DNA from: Atherix ibis
Lineage: Eukaryota; Arthropoda; Insecta; Diptera; Athericidae
Assembly: GCA_958298945.1 (NCBI GenBank)
Contig: OY282605.1
Coordinates: forward strand, 30,420,811-30,484,810
DNA length: 64,000 nucleotides
Direction of reading: 5' to 3'
The stretch's first letter is position 1; every line of letters begins with the position of its first letter. The translations under genes and the position numbers were made by a program. Shown here in pieces: positions 1-11,719 of the stretch. Below the pieces are notes generated by a model. It saw only the letters and a list, made by a program, of their open reading frames with translations, had not been told where the DNA came from and made no database searches.

Positions 1-179
1 GATAGGAAATTACTTATTTTAAAAAATATATTATAACCTATATTTTTTAGGTTAGAGTCCAAAAGTCTAAGTAGTTGTTTATTTCATCTTTTTGGTGAAT
101 CCTCAGTAATATATTTGCAGTTTTTGAGAAATTATATTGCCATTATGGTTTTTATGTGAACTTTTTTTAGATCAATTAT

Positions 180-460
180 ATTTACTCTCTATATCGAGAA
201 CTAGTTTTGGAGTTCGAGGATATAGTTTTGCAAAATATTAAAAGCGGAGAGTCGATTTTATAACTGTGTCCTCTGTGTAAGTTGTAGCGAGGATCTTAAG
301 ACCTGTCGGGAAATCAGAACTATATATACTAGTATTGTACAGGATAGGGTCAAGAAAATCACCCTGAGACACAGCGTCGAATATACTGCATATTGTAGAG
401 TATTCAATATTTACAGATACTTTAAAATACCATAATGAGCAGTATGCTGCTATTGTCACT
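180..460 (-). pseudogene. Jockey-like LINE reverse transcriptase remnant
   Basis: A 73-codon open stretch (238-459) reads like the heart of a non-LTR retrotransposon reverse transcriptase. It has a degraded AGVPQGSVLGP-type block (seen as AVSQGDFLDPILYN), then SDFPTG and a decayed LATYADDT block (LATTYTEDT). Those blocks and their spacing are characteristic of jockey-clade RT fingers and palm. The catalytic YADD reads as YTED, so the enzyme is dead. No ends, poly(A) or target duplication are visible. I am fairly sure of LINE origin, less sure of the clade. Confidence 0.6.
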
Positions 461-639
461 TTATGACATCCAAATTAATTTTTTTAATGATCCGATCTTG
501 TAAAAGGTTATTGAATTTATACTTTGCTAAAATAAAATTAAAACAATCGTATTTTTATTTCAGACTTTCATAAAATAATTTATTAATTATATTAAATATA
601 ATATTACCATTATAAAAGAATACAATATATAACATTAAA

Positions 640-1122
640 GAATTTTTATGAGACATCTTGCAGAAATCAATCCTTTTGACGTCCTTTTGGATGACCTTTT
701 CACAAATTTTGGGATGTAATTCGTTCTAGCAACTATCCGTTTTTTAAATGCTTTAAAATTTGAATATTGCCTGCGTAAATAGTATTTTTTATATATTTTT
801 CGAAAAATAATTCCAACGGTGTAAATTCGCACGATCTTGCAGGCCAATTGACATTACAAAATCACGAAGTTACGCGTCCAAGGAACCTTTTGCACAATAA
901 AGGAACGATTTGTCCTTTTGTATGATTTCAGGTGCGTTTTTATTAAAATTATATATGGTCTTATTTGAGATCTTTAAGCTGAGATAAAAAAAAAGTTGGT
1001 TTTTATATGGCTATAGTGCTGAAAATTTACGGTAACGGTCTCTTGGTCTTTATATTCAAAGAAATATGGGCCAATAACACCTTCAAGGACTATGGGCCAA
1101 TATACTCCAGAGAGTTTGCCTA
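640..1122 (-). mobile_element. Family D relic: decayed DD41D-like transposase fragment
   Basis: On the minus strand near 1090-1020 the frame reads GVIGPYFFEYKDQETVTVNF. Further on, at about 900-640, it reads the equivalents of the RF-G-VIS-F-NVNWP block, then RSC-FTPLELFF in place of RSCDLTPLDYFLWG. These are landmark blocks of the Tc1/mariner-superfamily transposase that is better preserved at 9905-11215. Several stops and indels interrupt it. The relic is cut on the right by the Tigger-like element that starts at 1125. A short near-duplication of the tatgggccaata segment occurs at about 1066-1102. This is the first of several such relics in the window. Confidence 0.65.
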
Positions 1123-1124
1123 TA

Positions 1125-2721
1125 CAGTGGTACCATGACATACGAGTACCCCAACGTACGAGTTTTTTGAGATACGAGCCGTCGAGCGAGCAATTTTTTT
1201 GCTTTCAAATACGAGCAAAATTTGAGATACGAGCAATCGGCTTAGCGAGTCGGACGATCACATACAAACCGCGCGTCACGCTTTCCCCCGGCCACGGTCC
1301 GAGAATCAGTTATCAATGTGGTCGTGCTGTCAAAGCATCTTCCGGGCGAGGCATCGGGAGACTCATTTAAAGCCAGCCGGGGCTGGTTTGACAACTTTAA
1401 GAAAAGGACCGGCATTCACTCCATCGTCAGGCATGGTGAGGCAGCAAGTTCGGATGTGAAGGCAGCTGAGGATTACCTTAAAACGTTTTCTGAACTGATA
1501 AAAGCCAAAGTACATATCCCCCAGTAAGTCTTCAACTGTGACGAGACAGGTCTATTCTGGAAAAGGATGCCGAATAGGACTTACATAACGGCAGAGGAGA
1601 AGACGATGCCAGGCTACAAACCCATGAAAGATAGATTAACTTTAGAACTGTTCGCCAATGCGAGTGGCGACTGCAAAACAACCTACCAGTGTAAGCCCTT
1701 CCCGTCCTCGACAATGCTCCTGCTCTTCCACCGAAACTCGAAGATGACATCCTCGAAGAGTTCAAGTTCTCTACCTATAAAGGTTCTCTACCTACCATCC
1801 AACACCACTCCTATTGGTGATTTCTAATTTTAAGAAGCTATACATCAAGAACCTGTTTCGGCGCTATTGTGAGGTGACGGAGAACACAAACCTCACCCTT
1901 CGAGAGTTCTGGAAGGACCACTTTAATATTGTGATTTGCCCCAGAATTATTGATCAGGCGTGGCTGGGTGTTACAACGAGGACCTTAACCTCTGCATGGA
2001 AGAAGATGTAGCCGAAAAAAACCTTCGAAGAATTCGAACCCGGTGTGTCAGTAGGGGAGGAAGGAGATTGTGTCTCTGGGAAAATTCATGTGTCTGAAGG
2101 TGGATGAGAGAGACGTGCACGAGCTCGTCGAGGAGCACACCCAGGAACTGACGACCGAGGAGATACAAGAGTTACAGTTACAGCAGCATACGGAGGTTCT
2201 GCAAGAAATTGGTTTCGAGGAGCCAGAGGAGGAGGAGGTTATTTCTACAAGTGAGATAAAGGAGATCTTTGGAATGTGGGAGAGAGTTTCCCAGTTCGTG
2301 GAAAAGAAACACCCAGAAAAAGTTGCAACTGGTCGTGCATCGGAGCTGCATTCTAAAAGGGAGAAAGAAACAAACCTCCTTGGACATGTTTTTTTTTAAA
2401 CGGCCTACAGGTGAAAGTGAAAAAGCGTGGCGAAAAAGGCTAAGACCACTGAAGAGAAAAGCAGTCTAAACTAAATCTAGTTTATAGTATTTCTTTACAT
2501 TCTCTTTTATTATGTTTTTGAACAATATTTGTCATTTATAAATATATTTTTTCTTATTCAAAAACACGTTACAAAAATAACTGGGGTGACATTTTGGAGG
2601 CTGGAACGGATTAATGGCAGTTCAATTAATTTCAATGGGGAAATTTCCTTTGAGATACGAGTAATTTGAAATACGAGCAAGGTTGCGGAACGAATTAAAC
2701 TCGTATGCCGAGGTGCCACTG
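1125..2721 (+). mobile_element. Tigger/pogo-like DNA transposon with broken DDE transposase
   Basis: Inverted ends start cagtggtacc on the left and end ggtgccactg on the right, with a TA target duplication at 1123-1124 and 2722-2723. Internal ends share repeated acgag words. The transposase (about 1340-2470) shows a CENP-B-like half helix-turn-helix (GWFDNFKKRTGI), CDETG with the first catalytic Asp at about 1545, and PNRTYITAEE. After a frame change it shows LDNAP with the second Asp at about 1710, then SNTTP, VISNFKKLY and LTLREFWKDHFNIV. A stop precedes CDETG, a frameshift lies near 1690, and the stretch between the first and second Asp is much shorter than in Tigger relatives, implying an internal deletion. 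It is inserted next to an older transposon relic. It cannot encode an active enzyme. Confidence 0.85.
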
Positions 2722-3756
2722 TATTGTTAATGAACTATTAGATCCCTATTTAAAATGATTTTGATTATAAACATAATAAATTATATATAAAAAAAATTAT
2801 TTTCACTTATACTACCTTGATTTTTTTAGAAAGAAGAAAAATGCTCAAACAAAATTAAAATGCTTACAAGTCAACCTTAAATAATAATGTTGAATAGGAA
2901 TTTCCTAAATTTCTTAATGAAAATGTTAAATATAGCATAAAAAAAATTTAATTTAGTGAAATCGAATTGAAAATTATTTTTTAAATGTCTACTTATATAC
3001 ATGAAAGTGTCGCCATGATTAGATTTGTGAATAGGCATTTAATGGCAATTGCTGAAAAATTGATTTTTTAATGTGATTCGTTTACGTGGAAAACTCCATA
3101 ATTGCCGATGAAGCTTTTAATGCGAAATGAAAAATTAAACAAATTTAGACGGTGACACGTCTCAACCAATACGCACTGGAATCTCCACAATTTCAAGAAA
3201 GAAAAAAAAAATTTATAAACAAACAGAAAAATAAGTAAAACGGATTTTTTTTTAAGGGACTTTTACTAGTTGAACATTTAAGTAGTAACATTTGATGATT
3301 TATCTTAATTTAAGTTATTTTAAATCATATGCCCCCCCATACCCCACTACCCCCAACCTTTTTGAAACCATTATTCCCTAATTGTGGGACATATCAAGTG
3401 TATTCTGGCACTTTCTGTTGACAATTACTTATCAATGGAATTTCGAATTGTTCTATCCTCCAATTTCAATTAGAAAAGTTTTTGGGGATTCGTCCTTTTC
3501 GACCGTAACAAATAAAAACATTTTCAGAACAATCCGAAAGTAATTTAAGATTATTGATAGAAGTTGACAATTTCTAATTTCTTAGCTAATAATCTCTCGG
3601 CATAACGAAAATGAAAAAAAAAAAACAATTTCAAAAATTTATTATAATAAAACTTAACCCGCGTTCCATGCAAGGATATTTATACTTTTCATAAAGCATT
3701 TTTTTGTTGAATAAGACTACTAAGAAAATGAGTGCTTCATTTTATACAATTTTTAG

Positions 3757-3785
3757 TTGATGATGATGATGATGATGGTGATGAT
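3757..3785. repeat. GAT microsatellite
   Basis: About eight consecutive gat units with one ggt interruption. Confidence 0.85.
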
Positions 3786-4718
3786 ATCGAATATTTAAAT
3801 TAGACTAAAATTTCTGAAATCGAATATTCAGATTGGAGTCATTTTCCGGTTGTCCTTTAGAAAATTTCTTCCATTTTCAAAATTTCCAAGCATAGGACTA
3901 AGTGTGGATTAGGTTTTAAAAGGGGCGACAGAAAATTACGGAACCCATTTTGTTATACCAAATGTAGAATCAAGTTATTTTCGTTTTTGATTATCACTTG
4001 GCTCTAGTAGCAGTGAAATTGAGAATTTATCAAAGGATTTACTCTAATCACACCGTAGACGGAATCCAGAGATTAACGCTCCTTTGGTTAAATGTGTATC
4101 CACTTTCGTCGTTGTTTAACGTATTTTAAAGCCTTACAAATAATATTCCATATACATGTGCATGTACATGTATACTTTCGCATAACAGTAGAATGGAAAT
4201 GAATATCACCACCCATTTGTTCTCGTTTCCGAAGTAAAGTGGGCCAAGATCTAAACGCTATCAAAGTAGAATACAAATCAACCCCTTAGAATCGGGCAAT
4301 CCTGAAACAAATAAAAACAAACCAAGTCACCATGATACCAATACACTGTGCCACTATCGCGCTGCAATTAACACAAAGCTAGTCGTATAATAGCAACAGC
4401 TTTAGACTTGGAAATTGGATCGATTACATCCATCGAAATTCTAATTCCCATTTGCGGAATTTACACTCCAAAGTCGTTCTCTTGTTACACTACAGTTGGT
4501 ATTGTTATTCTTAGAGATTATTCCAATTCCGTACTATGGAAATTTTTCAAGCAAATACTATCGACAACACACAATAATATAGAATTTTTTACGATATCGA
4601 AACGTGGTATAGTGAAAAATCTACAAGCTTACATATATTTCCTACCACGATGCTGTTTGGTCATTTGAATGCAAATACCTGAAATGTGGTGTTTTTAATT
4701 AATGCCAACTTCCAGATT

Positions 4719-4755
4719 TCATCATCATCAATAACATCATCATCAACATCAATCT
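4719..4755. repeat. ATC-rich microsatellite
   Basis: Imperfect atc/aac trinucleotide run, roughly complementary in composition to the GAT run at 3757. Confidence 0.75.
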
Positions 4756-5659
4756 AGAGGTTCGTTACTCAATTTCAATATTGACACTATTGACCGTATT
4801 TATTTCAATATTCGCATTTCATACTCTTAAAGTTGGGATATACACGTTGTAAAATGTTGATTAACTCACAATCGATTCTACATGATTTATTATTTATGGT
4901 CATATGAACAATATTAATAGTAATAATCGATGTAAAATTAATTAACTACTAGTATATTGGAATTTCGAAATTAATAATAAAATAATTTTATTTGACTTAT
5001 AAGAAATTTTTAATATAAAACAAAAAATCGCCTTTTTTTTTGGACTGAATTTAATTTTTTTTATTTCATATACTAAGAATATATGGTATCTAGAAAATTT
5101 TACAAAAACTACGGATAATAAATTTTGTCGCTAGAAAAGAAACGTGACCCCAAAAGATTTAAACGAGAGCCAGGTCGAGAGCCAGGTCATACAATAGATG
5201 CACAATCTAAAAAAACTAGGTCATACTACAATATTTTTTAGATAGAACGGGTAAAATTACGTTTTCTGTTTTGACAGTAAAAACATACATCCTAACATAC
5301 GTGTAGATCAGAAGTCACTGTGTTTTTAGGGTCCGATGAGTGTTTTTAGGAGTGTAATATAAGAAATTGTATTATCTTAAAAAGAAGTGGAATATGATAA
5401 AAGAATAAACGAAAAACCGCAAATTGTGAGAAAGAGAAATAATTCTTTAAATCATGCGGTATAAATAGCGACGTTTGGTTGAAGCCCCGATTTCAATTCC
5501 GTAAGTCCAAAAAGGTTTTATAATCGCGTTAATTTTAGCGGTTGTCTAGTAGTCTAGGTACTTGTTGATAATGTCTGTTAGTTTGAATCGAAAAGAGTAA
5601 GATCGAAAAGAGTAGGTGGCTATTGGTAGAGAGTGAATGTAATGTGAGCACTTTTATGT

Positions 5660-5908
5660 TCATTTGCCATCGTTCATCATCTCGTAAACCAAACTTGGAG
5701 ATTGTAGATATGTTTTTTTTTTTAAATTATCAAACGCTTTTTTAGCCAAACTACCTTGTAGGACTCCTGCTGATATAGAATATATTTCTGAAGGATTTGT
5801 ATTAATTGCTAATTGAAAATGACATTTAAAGAGATATGAATTTAATATAATGTAAAATGCAAAAGGAAGAAAATTCTTTAGTTTCCAGAGGAGCCCAATA
5901 TGTAACAC
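5660..5908 (-). pseudogene. Jockey-like LINE reverse transcriptase remnant
   Basis: An 82-codon open stretch reads GLLWKLKNFLPFAFYIILNS, followed by FQLAIN and SISAGVLQGSLA. These correspond to the GLLYKLKNFLP...SYL..R.FQV and ISAGVPQGSVLGP blocks of jockey-clade reverse transcriptases. The frame diverges after LQGSLA and no catalytic YADD is present. It is a short truncated fragment, with no neighbours that complete it. Confidence 0.65.
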
Positions 5909-5909
5909 A

Positions 5910-6630
5910 CAACAAAAAAGTGGAAAAAAATTTAAAAATACTTTTCCCTCTTAACATAATACGCCATATATTGTAATTAAAAATGCCTTGGAATTTTGAA
6001 CAAATTTAATTTGAATATTAATAAAATTTAAGTAATATTTGTCCTACTTTTAAAAAAAATTTGCTCCAATGTATCTGCTATTAAATAATAATGAATTTTT
6101 ATTTAAGATAAAATTTACATTTTTATTAAAAATAGTATTATTAATATTTTGAAATTATTTCGAAATCATTAAGGGCGGAAATTATAGACGATATTTTGCA
6201 TTGGAGAGCATTTAATAAAAAGCAACACCGATTTTACTAGATATCAATCTGATCGACTAATTCAAAAATGATTTTATTAGTTGCCTTCAGATTTTATACT
6301 TATTAAACAATAAGATATGTGTACATACCATATTTATAAATGGCTTATATCCCTCGGATTATTTGAAACCCGTCGAAATATGAGTCACAACTGTGATTTA
6401 AAAGCAAATATTATATTTGATGTTGGTGATAGGCTCCCACGACAGAAATATCTATGCAAGAATTGTTTTGGCAAAAGAAAATTTTAAATTCGAAAGAATC
6501 TTTACTAAACATACTTTTGTCCTCATTGAAAAATTAATTTTTGAAACTGAAATAAGATTTAAAAATAAAATTTTCAATTTATGACTCTTTTGAGCAAAAT
6601 GAAAATATTAACCGGTAGCACGTCAACATA
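5910..6630. other. AT-rich spacer, nothing recognised
   Basis: No coding motif or repeat boundary recognised between the LINE fragment and the first family A mariner. Confidence 0.5.
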
Positions 6631-6632
6631 TA

Positions 6633-7821
6633 CGAGATCTGTTCAAAAAAGGAACATTTTTTCCAATCCTCGAAGCACTTCAAAAAATCATTTTTTGTGA
6701 TCTTGTTCAGCTCATCCTTCGATGCTGTCTTTATTTCCTTAATCGCTGGAACAATAAAAAGTCGCTGGAAGGCCAGATCTGGGGAAAACGGTTGCTGCGG
6801 AATTATTAGTGTGTTGTTTTTGGCCAAAAATGGCAAAAGCCAATTTTTGTTCTTCCAAAAATCCGGGCTTTTCTGGCGGATTGCTTCGCGCAACTTGCGC
6901 ATAACTTGCAGGTAATATTCCTTATTGACCGTTCTACCCTGTGGCATGAACTCATGATGCACCACGCTCCTGCAATCGAAGAAAACTGTAAGCAAAACCT
7001 TCACATTCGACAGAACTTGGGGCGCTTTTTTCGGTCTTGGCTCGTGCGGCAGCTTCCATTGTGATGATTGAGCTTTGGTTTTGACGTCATAGCAATACAC
7101 GTAAACCCATAATTCGTCACCAGTTATGAACCTCTGGAGCAAATTTGGGTCATCGCGGACAGAGTCCAACAGCTCCTTAGCAATGTTAATGCGATGCTGT
7201 TTTTGGTCGAAATTGAGCAATTTGGGTACGAATTTCGCGGCGACCCATCTCGCGCACAAATCATTGGTAAAAATCGAATGGCACGAGCCAATCGATATGT
7301 TTAAGTCCTCAGCAACTTCTCTAACGGTGATTCGACGATTGCCCAATACTATTTTCTTCACTTCATCAATGTTTTCGTCTGTTGTTGACGTGCTCGGGCT
7401 TCCGGCACGCTTTTCGTCGTTCACATCTTCTCGGCCCTCTCAAAGGTTTTTTTCGTCGTTCACATCAGGGACGCTTTTCATCATTTTGTACGACCGATAA
7501 ACGTTGTTTCGGTTCAAGGTAGCATCACCATATGCCATAGTTAACATTCGGAATGCGACCGTGCAAAAATTAATTTTGTTTTTCGCACAAAATTTGATAC
7601 AGATTCTTCAATCCATTTTTTGGAATGGGCAAAAATCGAAGACGAGCCAAAACACGTGCAAGCAAAGCAGCTGTCAAAAATTAACTGAACATTCAAAATG
7701 GCCGAACTTGTCGGCGTAAGTGGGAGACATGAGTACCAACATAACGCCACAAAAAATCGAACATCAAATATAGGTAACCCGCGTCAATTCAAAATTCGCG
7801 ATACTTTTTGAATAGACCTCG
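6633..7821 (-). mobile_element. Mariner family A, copy A1, transposase broken
   Basis: The ends resemble cgagatctgttcaaaa (left) and gaatagacctcg (right), flanked by TA. The minus-strand transposase (about 7560 to 6580) contains the helix-turn-helix block DEVKKIVLGNRRITVREVAE and the first catalytic Asp in ITGDELWV. It also has a conserved FFDCRSVVHHEFMPQGRTVN block. Two deletions then remove catalytic sites. NKNWLL joins directly to FLAKNNTL, so the HHDNAPAH block with the second Asp is gone. SPDLA joins to a foreign frame, so CDFFLF with the third Asp is gone. The 3' untranslated part just inside the left end is also deleted. An N-terminal frameshift lies near 7440, where extra sequence repeats the ttcgtcgttcaca motif. 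Confidence 0.9.
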
Positions 7822-7929
7822 TATTACAAGCATTTAATCCCGCCTAACTGTTTGGACCACGTCAGAAACTCTGAACCATCCTTCTTACTTGTAATTATAT
7901 TTGAATTAAATCCTTTCTATCAAAAAATT

Positions 7930-8115
7930 ATTTTCAAATTCATAAAGGCCAGGCATATTCCGATAATATCTCAGTAACAGCTGGTATACCTCAGGGTAGT
8001 ATAATTTTACCAACAATATACAAAATTTATGTTTCCAATATCCCTACTACCAGTGATATTCTTATGGTCACGTATGACGATAATAGAGAAATTTTAATAG
8101 TCTAACCTCGCATAA
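7930..8115 (+). pseudogene. Jockey-like LINE reverse transcriptase remnant
   Basis: The + frame reads VTAGIPQGSIILPTIYKIYV, then SNIPTTSDILMVTYDDN. This matches the AGVPQGSVLGPLLYNIYTSD...ATYADDT core of jockey-clade RT, with YDDN where YADD is expected. No full ORF or 3' end is visible. It lies just right of A1. Confidence 0.7.
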
Positions 8116-8229
8116 AATAATACAACTACTAGTTTACGAAATGAACAGTAAAAGTAAATGAAGGAAAAGGTGCGCATGTTACTTTTAATCTCGTCTATCC
8201 CACTACTCGTTAACGGCAAAAAATTGGCC

Positions 8230-8780
8230 CAACTATAAACACTAAAACTCAATCGACGGTAATGGGACTAAATTTTTTGTTTTTACAACAATTTTTACAT
8301 CAATATTATCCCATTAAAAGTAGTTCCTTTGGTCTGCTGGATAAAACTTTAACTTTAATCGGTTTCAGCTCCTTGATTATACTCCTTGTGGAGCATCCAA
8401 ATTTCAGAAGAGAAATATTTTACAGACGCTGTAGATATACCGACCCCTACAACTACCACAACATGCCTCCCTGGGATAGTCTTTTACCGATTATTTTCTC
8501 CAGTTCCTTCTTGTCTCCGGTAAATCGTGGACAGTGGAAGAGAACATGTTTCGTATCTTCAATTGATACGCCCTCAATCTGCCATAACCTGTCAAAAATT
8601 GGGTCACATAGTGCTCCACTTCTGCATGGCCTCTTACGGTCAACGTGACTATGCTGCCAACCTACCACGTGTACATCATCTTTTAATCGAGAAGAGTTGC
8701 TGCTATCTGGTCACTGTCCCATTTTTTCCCCCCTTACTGATGATTAGCCAATGGATTTCATGTCCCTCTCTTAGTTAATG
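8230..8780 (-). pseudogene. R1/LOA-type LINE C-terminal remnant
   Basis: The minus-strand stretch 8453-8668 reads CRSGALCDP, then EGVSIEDTKHVLFHCPRF. This is the Cys-His knuckle seen after the reverse transcriptase of R1/LOA/I-type LINEs (C...C...E.T..HVLF.CPRF). The LEKIIGKRL tail also fits. Upstream, to about 8780, a degraded coding trace is possible but full of stops. It differs from the jockey-like fragments elsewhere. The clade assignment is an inference from one motif. Confidence 0.55.
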
Positions 8781-8814
8781 ATATATATAGAAAGCTCGAT
8801 TGCATGTTAGCGAT

Positions 8815-9830
8815 AACACAAACAGCTTCAAAAACTTATGTGGCGTGTTTTTAAAAGAGAAGACGAAGTAACAGCTCGTGGTTTGCGAAATTTTGGTCGG
8901 GTGATTTTTCTTTGAAAGATGAACCCAGATCAGGAAGCCATCAGATATTAATGACGAAGTGCAGTATGATCAGGACAAATCCCATGTGAAATTCCTCAGA
9001 AGTGGCCTTCAAGCTTGGAATTCCTCAGACTACTGCTTTAGAGCACATTAAAAGTCTTAGTTTTGTATTCAAACTCTCTGTTTGGGTGCCACACGAACTA
9101 AGCGAAAAAAATTTAATGGATTGAATTTCAGTATGTTCTTCAAATCTTGCTCGTCACAAAAAGGAACCGTTTTTAGACCGCTTGGTGACTGGTGATGAAA
9201 AGTGGATAATATATAAACATGTGCTAAGAAAAAGGTCATATGTTTATAAAGGGGAGACACCACCGACTACATCCAAAGCTGGCGTACCTCAAAAGAAAGT
9301 TATTTTGTATTGTTGGTGGGATCGGAGGGGTATTGTCCACTATGAGTTGCTGAAAGAAAATTATACGGTCGATGCTGATCGTTACTGTTCGAAATTTGAT
9401 TTTTTGAATAAAGAAATTCGATGCAAACGTCCATATTTAACTAACAGAAAGGGTGTAATTCTTCACCATGACAACGCTATACCGCAAGTGGCAAGAAAAA
9501 CAGTACAAAAAATTGCAGAGTTGGGTTGGGAAACTCTACCTCAGCCAGCAAATTCTCCAGATATTGCATCATCTGAGTATCATCTGTTCAGGTCACTGTA
9601 AGACTTTCTTGATGGAAATGAATATATAAGAAATATGGGTATTCAAATGGCAGTGGAAGAATACTTTGCGTCCAAAAACGAGGACTCTTTTTTCCAGGGG
9701 GTTGGATAAGCTGCCAGAACGCTGGCAGACAGTTGTAACTAATAAATAAAATTATATTTTGGATTAATTTTTGAGTAAAAAGTTAAAACAAAATTTAGTT
9801 TTTTCTCTAGAAAAAAAACGACAGAACTTT
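8815..9830 (+). mobile_element. Mariner remnant (mellifera/irritans-like), transposase C-terminal two thirds
   Basis: The intact frame 9182-9601 gives MVTGDEKWI (first Asp), WWDRRGIVHYELL and LHHDNAIPQVARKTVQ (second Asp). The third catalytic position reads SPDIASSEYHLF, so the usual Asp of SDYHLF is Glu. Upstream DNA from 8815 encodes decayed N-terminal blocks (KFRSGDFSLKDEPRSG-like, FKLSVWVPHELSEKNLMD) in shifting frames. Downstream, an early stop follows FRSL, and the remaining tail (FLDGNEY, VEEYFASK) continues after it. Clear inverted ends were not located, so the borders are approximate. Confidence 0.75.
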
Positions 9831-9904
9831 CCCTTACACCCAATAATATTCCATAACAATAGGCCAAGGAGTAAGCCCTGCGATAATGTATTTTTTTATC
9901 CCAA

Positions 9905-11215
9905 TATTAGTATCAAATAAGAGTGATATTATTTCTTTTCAACATAAAAAAAAAAACTAATTGTTAAGGAAATTCAAATATTTTTTATTTAGTGTAAAGT
10001 ACAGTCGATACAATTAAATTCTTAATAAAATGTCATTCAAATGGCCTCCACGACTTCTTTTGCAGGAACGAATTCGATGAACCAAATGTTCAAACACTTT
10101 TTCCACTAAATCAAGTCGTATGTCATGAATAGCACGTTCAATATTGACTTCTAAAGCTTAAAGAGAGTCTGGTTTATTGCTAAAGACCAATGACTTCAAA
10201 TAACCCCACAAGAAATAGTCTAATGGTGTTAAATCACAACTTCTTGGAGGCCATTCAATGTCACAATTTCTTGAAATAATCGAATCTCCAAACTTTTCTC
10301 GCAATAATTCGATTGTTGCACGTGCTGTGTGGCACGTAGCCCCGTCTTGTTGGAACCAGATGTTGTCAAGATCAACTTCTTCCAATTTCGGCCATGAAAA
10401 GTTGGTTATCATCGATCGATCTAAACCGCTCTCCATTGACAGTAACGGTGTTACCAGCTTCATTTCGAAAGAAGTACGGACCGATGATTCCACCAGACCA
10501 AAAACCACACCAACCTGTCAATTTATGTGAATGTAATGGGTGTCCATGAATAATTTGTGGATTTTCTTCGCACCAGAATCGACAGTTTTGTTTATTTACC
10601 GCACCACTCAGATGAAAGTGAGCCTCATCGGAGGAGATGATTTTCTTAAAAAAATCGTTATCGTTTTCAAGTTGTTCCAAGACAAAATCATCAAATTCAC
10701 AACGTTTACGGTGGTCCAATGGCTTCAGTCCTTGAGTCATAACAATTTTATACGGATGCAAGAGCAAATCCTTTCTCAAAATCCGCCAGGTTGTGGTTTG
10801 AGACATTCCCAATTCTTGAGAACGTCATGGAATCGATAAATTGCGGTCTTCAGCAACACTTGCCTGAACGGCAGCAATATTTTCATAACTTCGAGCGGTT
10901 CTTTGTCTTATTGGCACTTGAACATTATGTAAAGAAAATGTACGCTCGAAATTTTTAACAATTCGACAAATAGCGAGCACAGTTGGACGATTATTACGAC
11001 CGTACAATGGCAAAAGCGCGCGAAAAGTTGCAATTGGAGAACGATTATTTTGATAATAAAACGGAATAATTTTTAAAGGTTGTTCTTACGTATATCTCTT
11101 TGCGATCAAATTGTAAACATTACTGAATACAATGAAAAAAAAAGACAAATCATAACATATTACAAATAGCCGAAACATCATTTAGAAATCATATCACTCT
11201 TATTGGAAAACCCTA
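9905..11215 (-). mobile_element. Family C copy C1, near full-length DD41D (rosa-like) element
   Basis: The right end reads ttggaaaaccctata and the left end is a decayed match (tcaaataagagtgatatta). The minus-strand transposase runs from about 11013 to 10030. It has an N-terminal helix-turn-helix region (TARSYENIAAVQASVAED), SSDEAHFHLSGAVNKQN with the first Asp, GGIIGPYFFRNEAGNTVTVN, and IWFQQDGATCHTA with the second Asp. WPPRSCDLTPLDYFLWG follows. Counting from the Asp of QQD to that of LDYF leaves 41 residues between, the DD41D spacing reported for rosa-type elements. Three lesions kill it: a TGA before RSQELG (about 10815), a frameshift near 10430, and a TAA after PDSL (about 10157). Confidence 0.85.
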
Positions 11216-11335
11216 TATAAGCGATCAATCGGTATACTCTGGGACTTTCAGAAAGCAAAGTACATCCAAAACAAGGTTCCATCTTCCAAGAACTAACCAA
11301 CAACTTTTATATCTGATCTGACATTAGCAACCCTT

Positions 11336-11545
11336 TTGACTAACCGGTCGCTTCAAAAACAATGCAAGTCCGATCTCACAAGAGGACTCACTTGTTCTAT
11401 ATTTTTGACAGTTTTTGATGTTGAAGGCCTCTTTAAGCAAGGTTTGTCTTCCATTGCTTCTCGGCTTTTTAATAAAAAAATACTGCCACCAAGCCTAATA
11501 CAAAATTTGATTATAAACCGTCGCTTCAAATTTCACTTCTCATAA
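11336..11545 (+). pseudogene. Possible LINE reverse transcriptase fragment
   Basis: A 69-codon + frame reads FLTVFDVEGLFKQGLSSIAS, then PPSLIQNLI and NRRFKFHF. This resembles the FLDVEKAFD...L..KL....PP.L..LI..FL.NR.F.V region of LINE reverse transcriptases. No VPQGS or YADD block follows, and flanking frames are unreadable. It could be chance. Confidence 0.35.
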
Positions 11546-11719
11546 CGCTCTCTACAAAAACACAACTTCATCTATAACTGCACCAGTTCTCATAACTTTT
11601 TATCTCATTTAATACAGTTCTTCAGCCCATATAGACTTACGGACTTGAAATTCGCAGTTCAGTCAAATCTCCTGATTCCCGCCGAATCCAATTATTACAG
11701 TCAAAAATCCTTCGATAAA

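Larger units (their letters stand above)
2724..5655. other. AT-rich stretch without recognisable gene
   Basis: No convincing coding region, RNA gene or transposon was recognised. Open frames (for example 4088-4276 and 4408-4668) show no family motif and no splice context I can defend. The stretch contains two trinucleotide microsatellites and a C-rich patch at about 3330-3355. Confidence 0.6.

Noticed and set aside
6697..7500. Plus-strand frames across mariner A1 and similar antisense frames in other A copies
   Set aside because: They are antisense shadows of the minus-strand transposase, recurring in every copy of family A.
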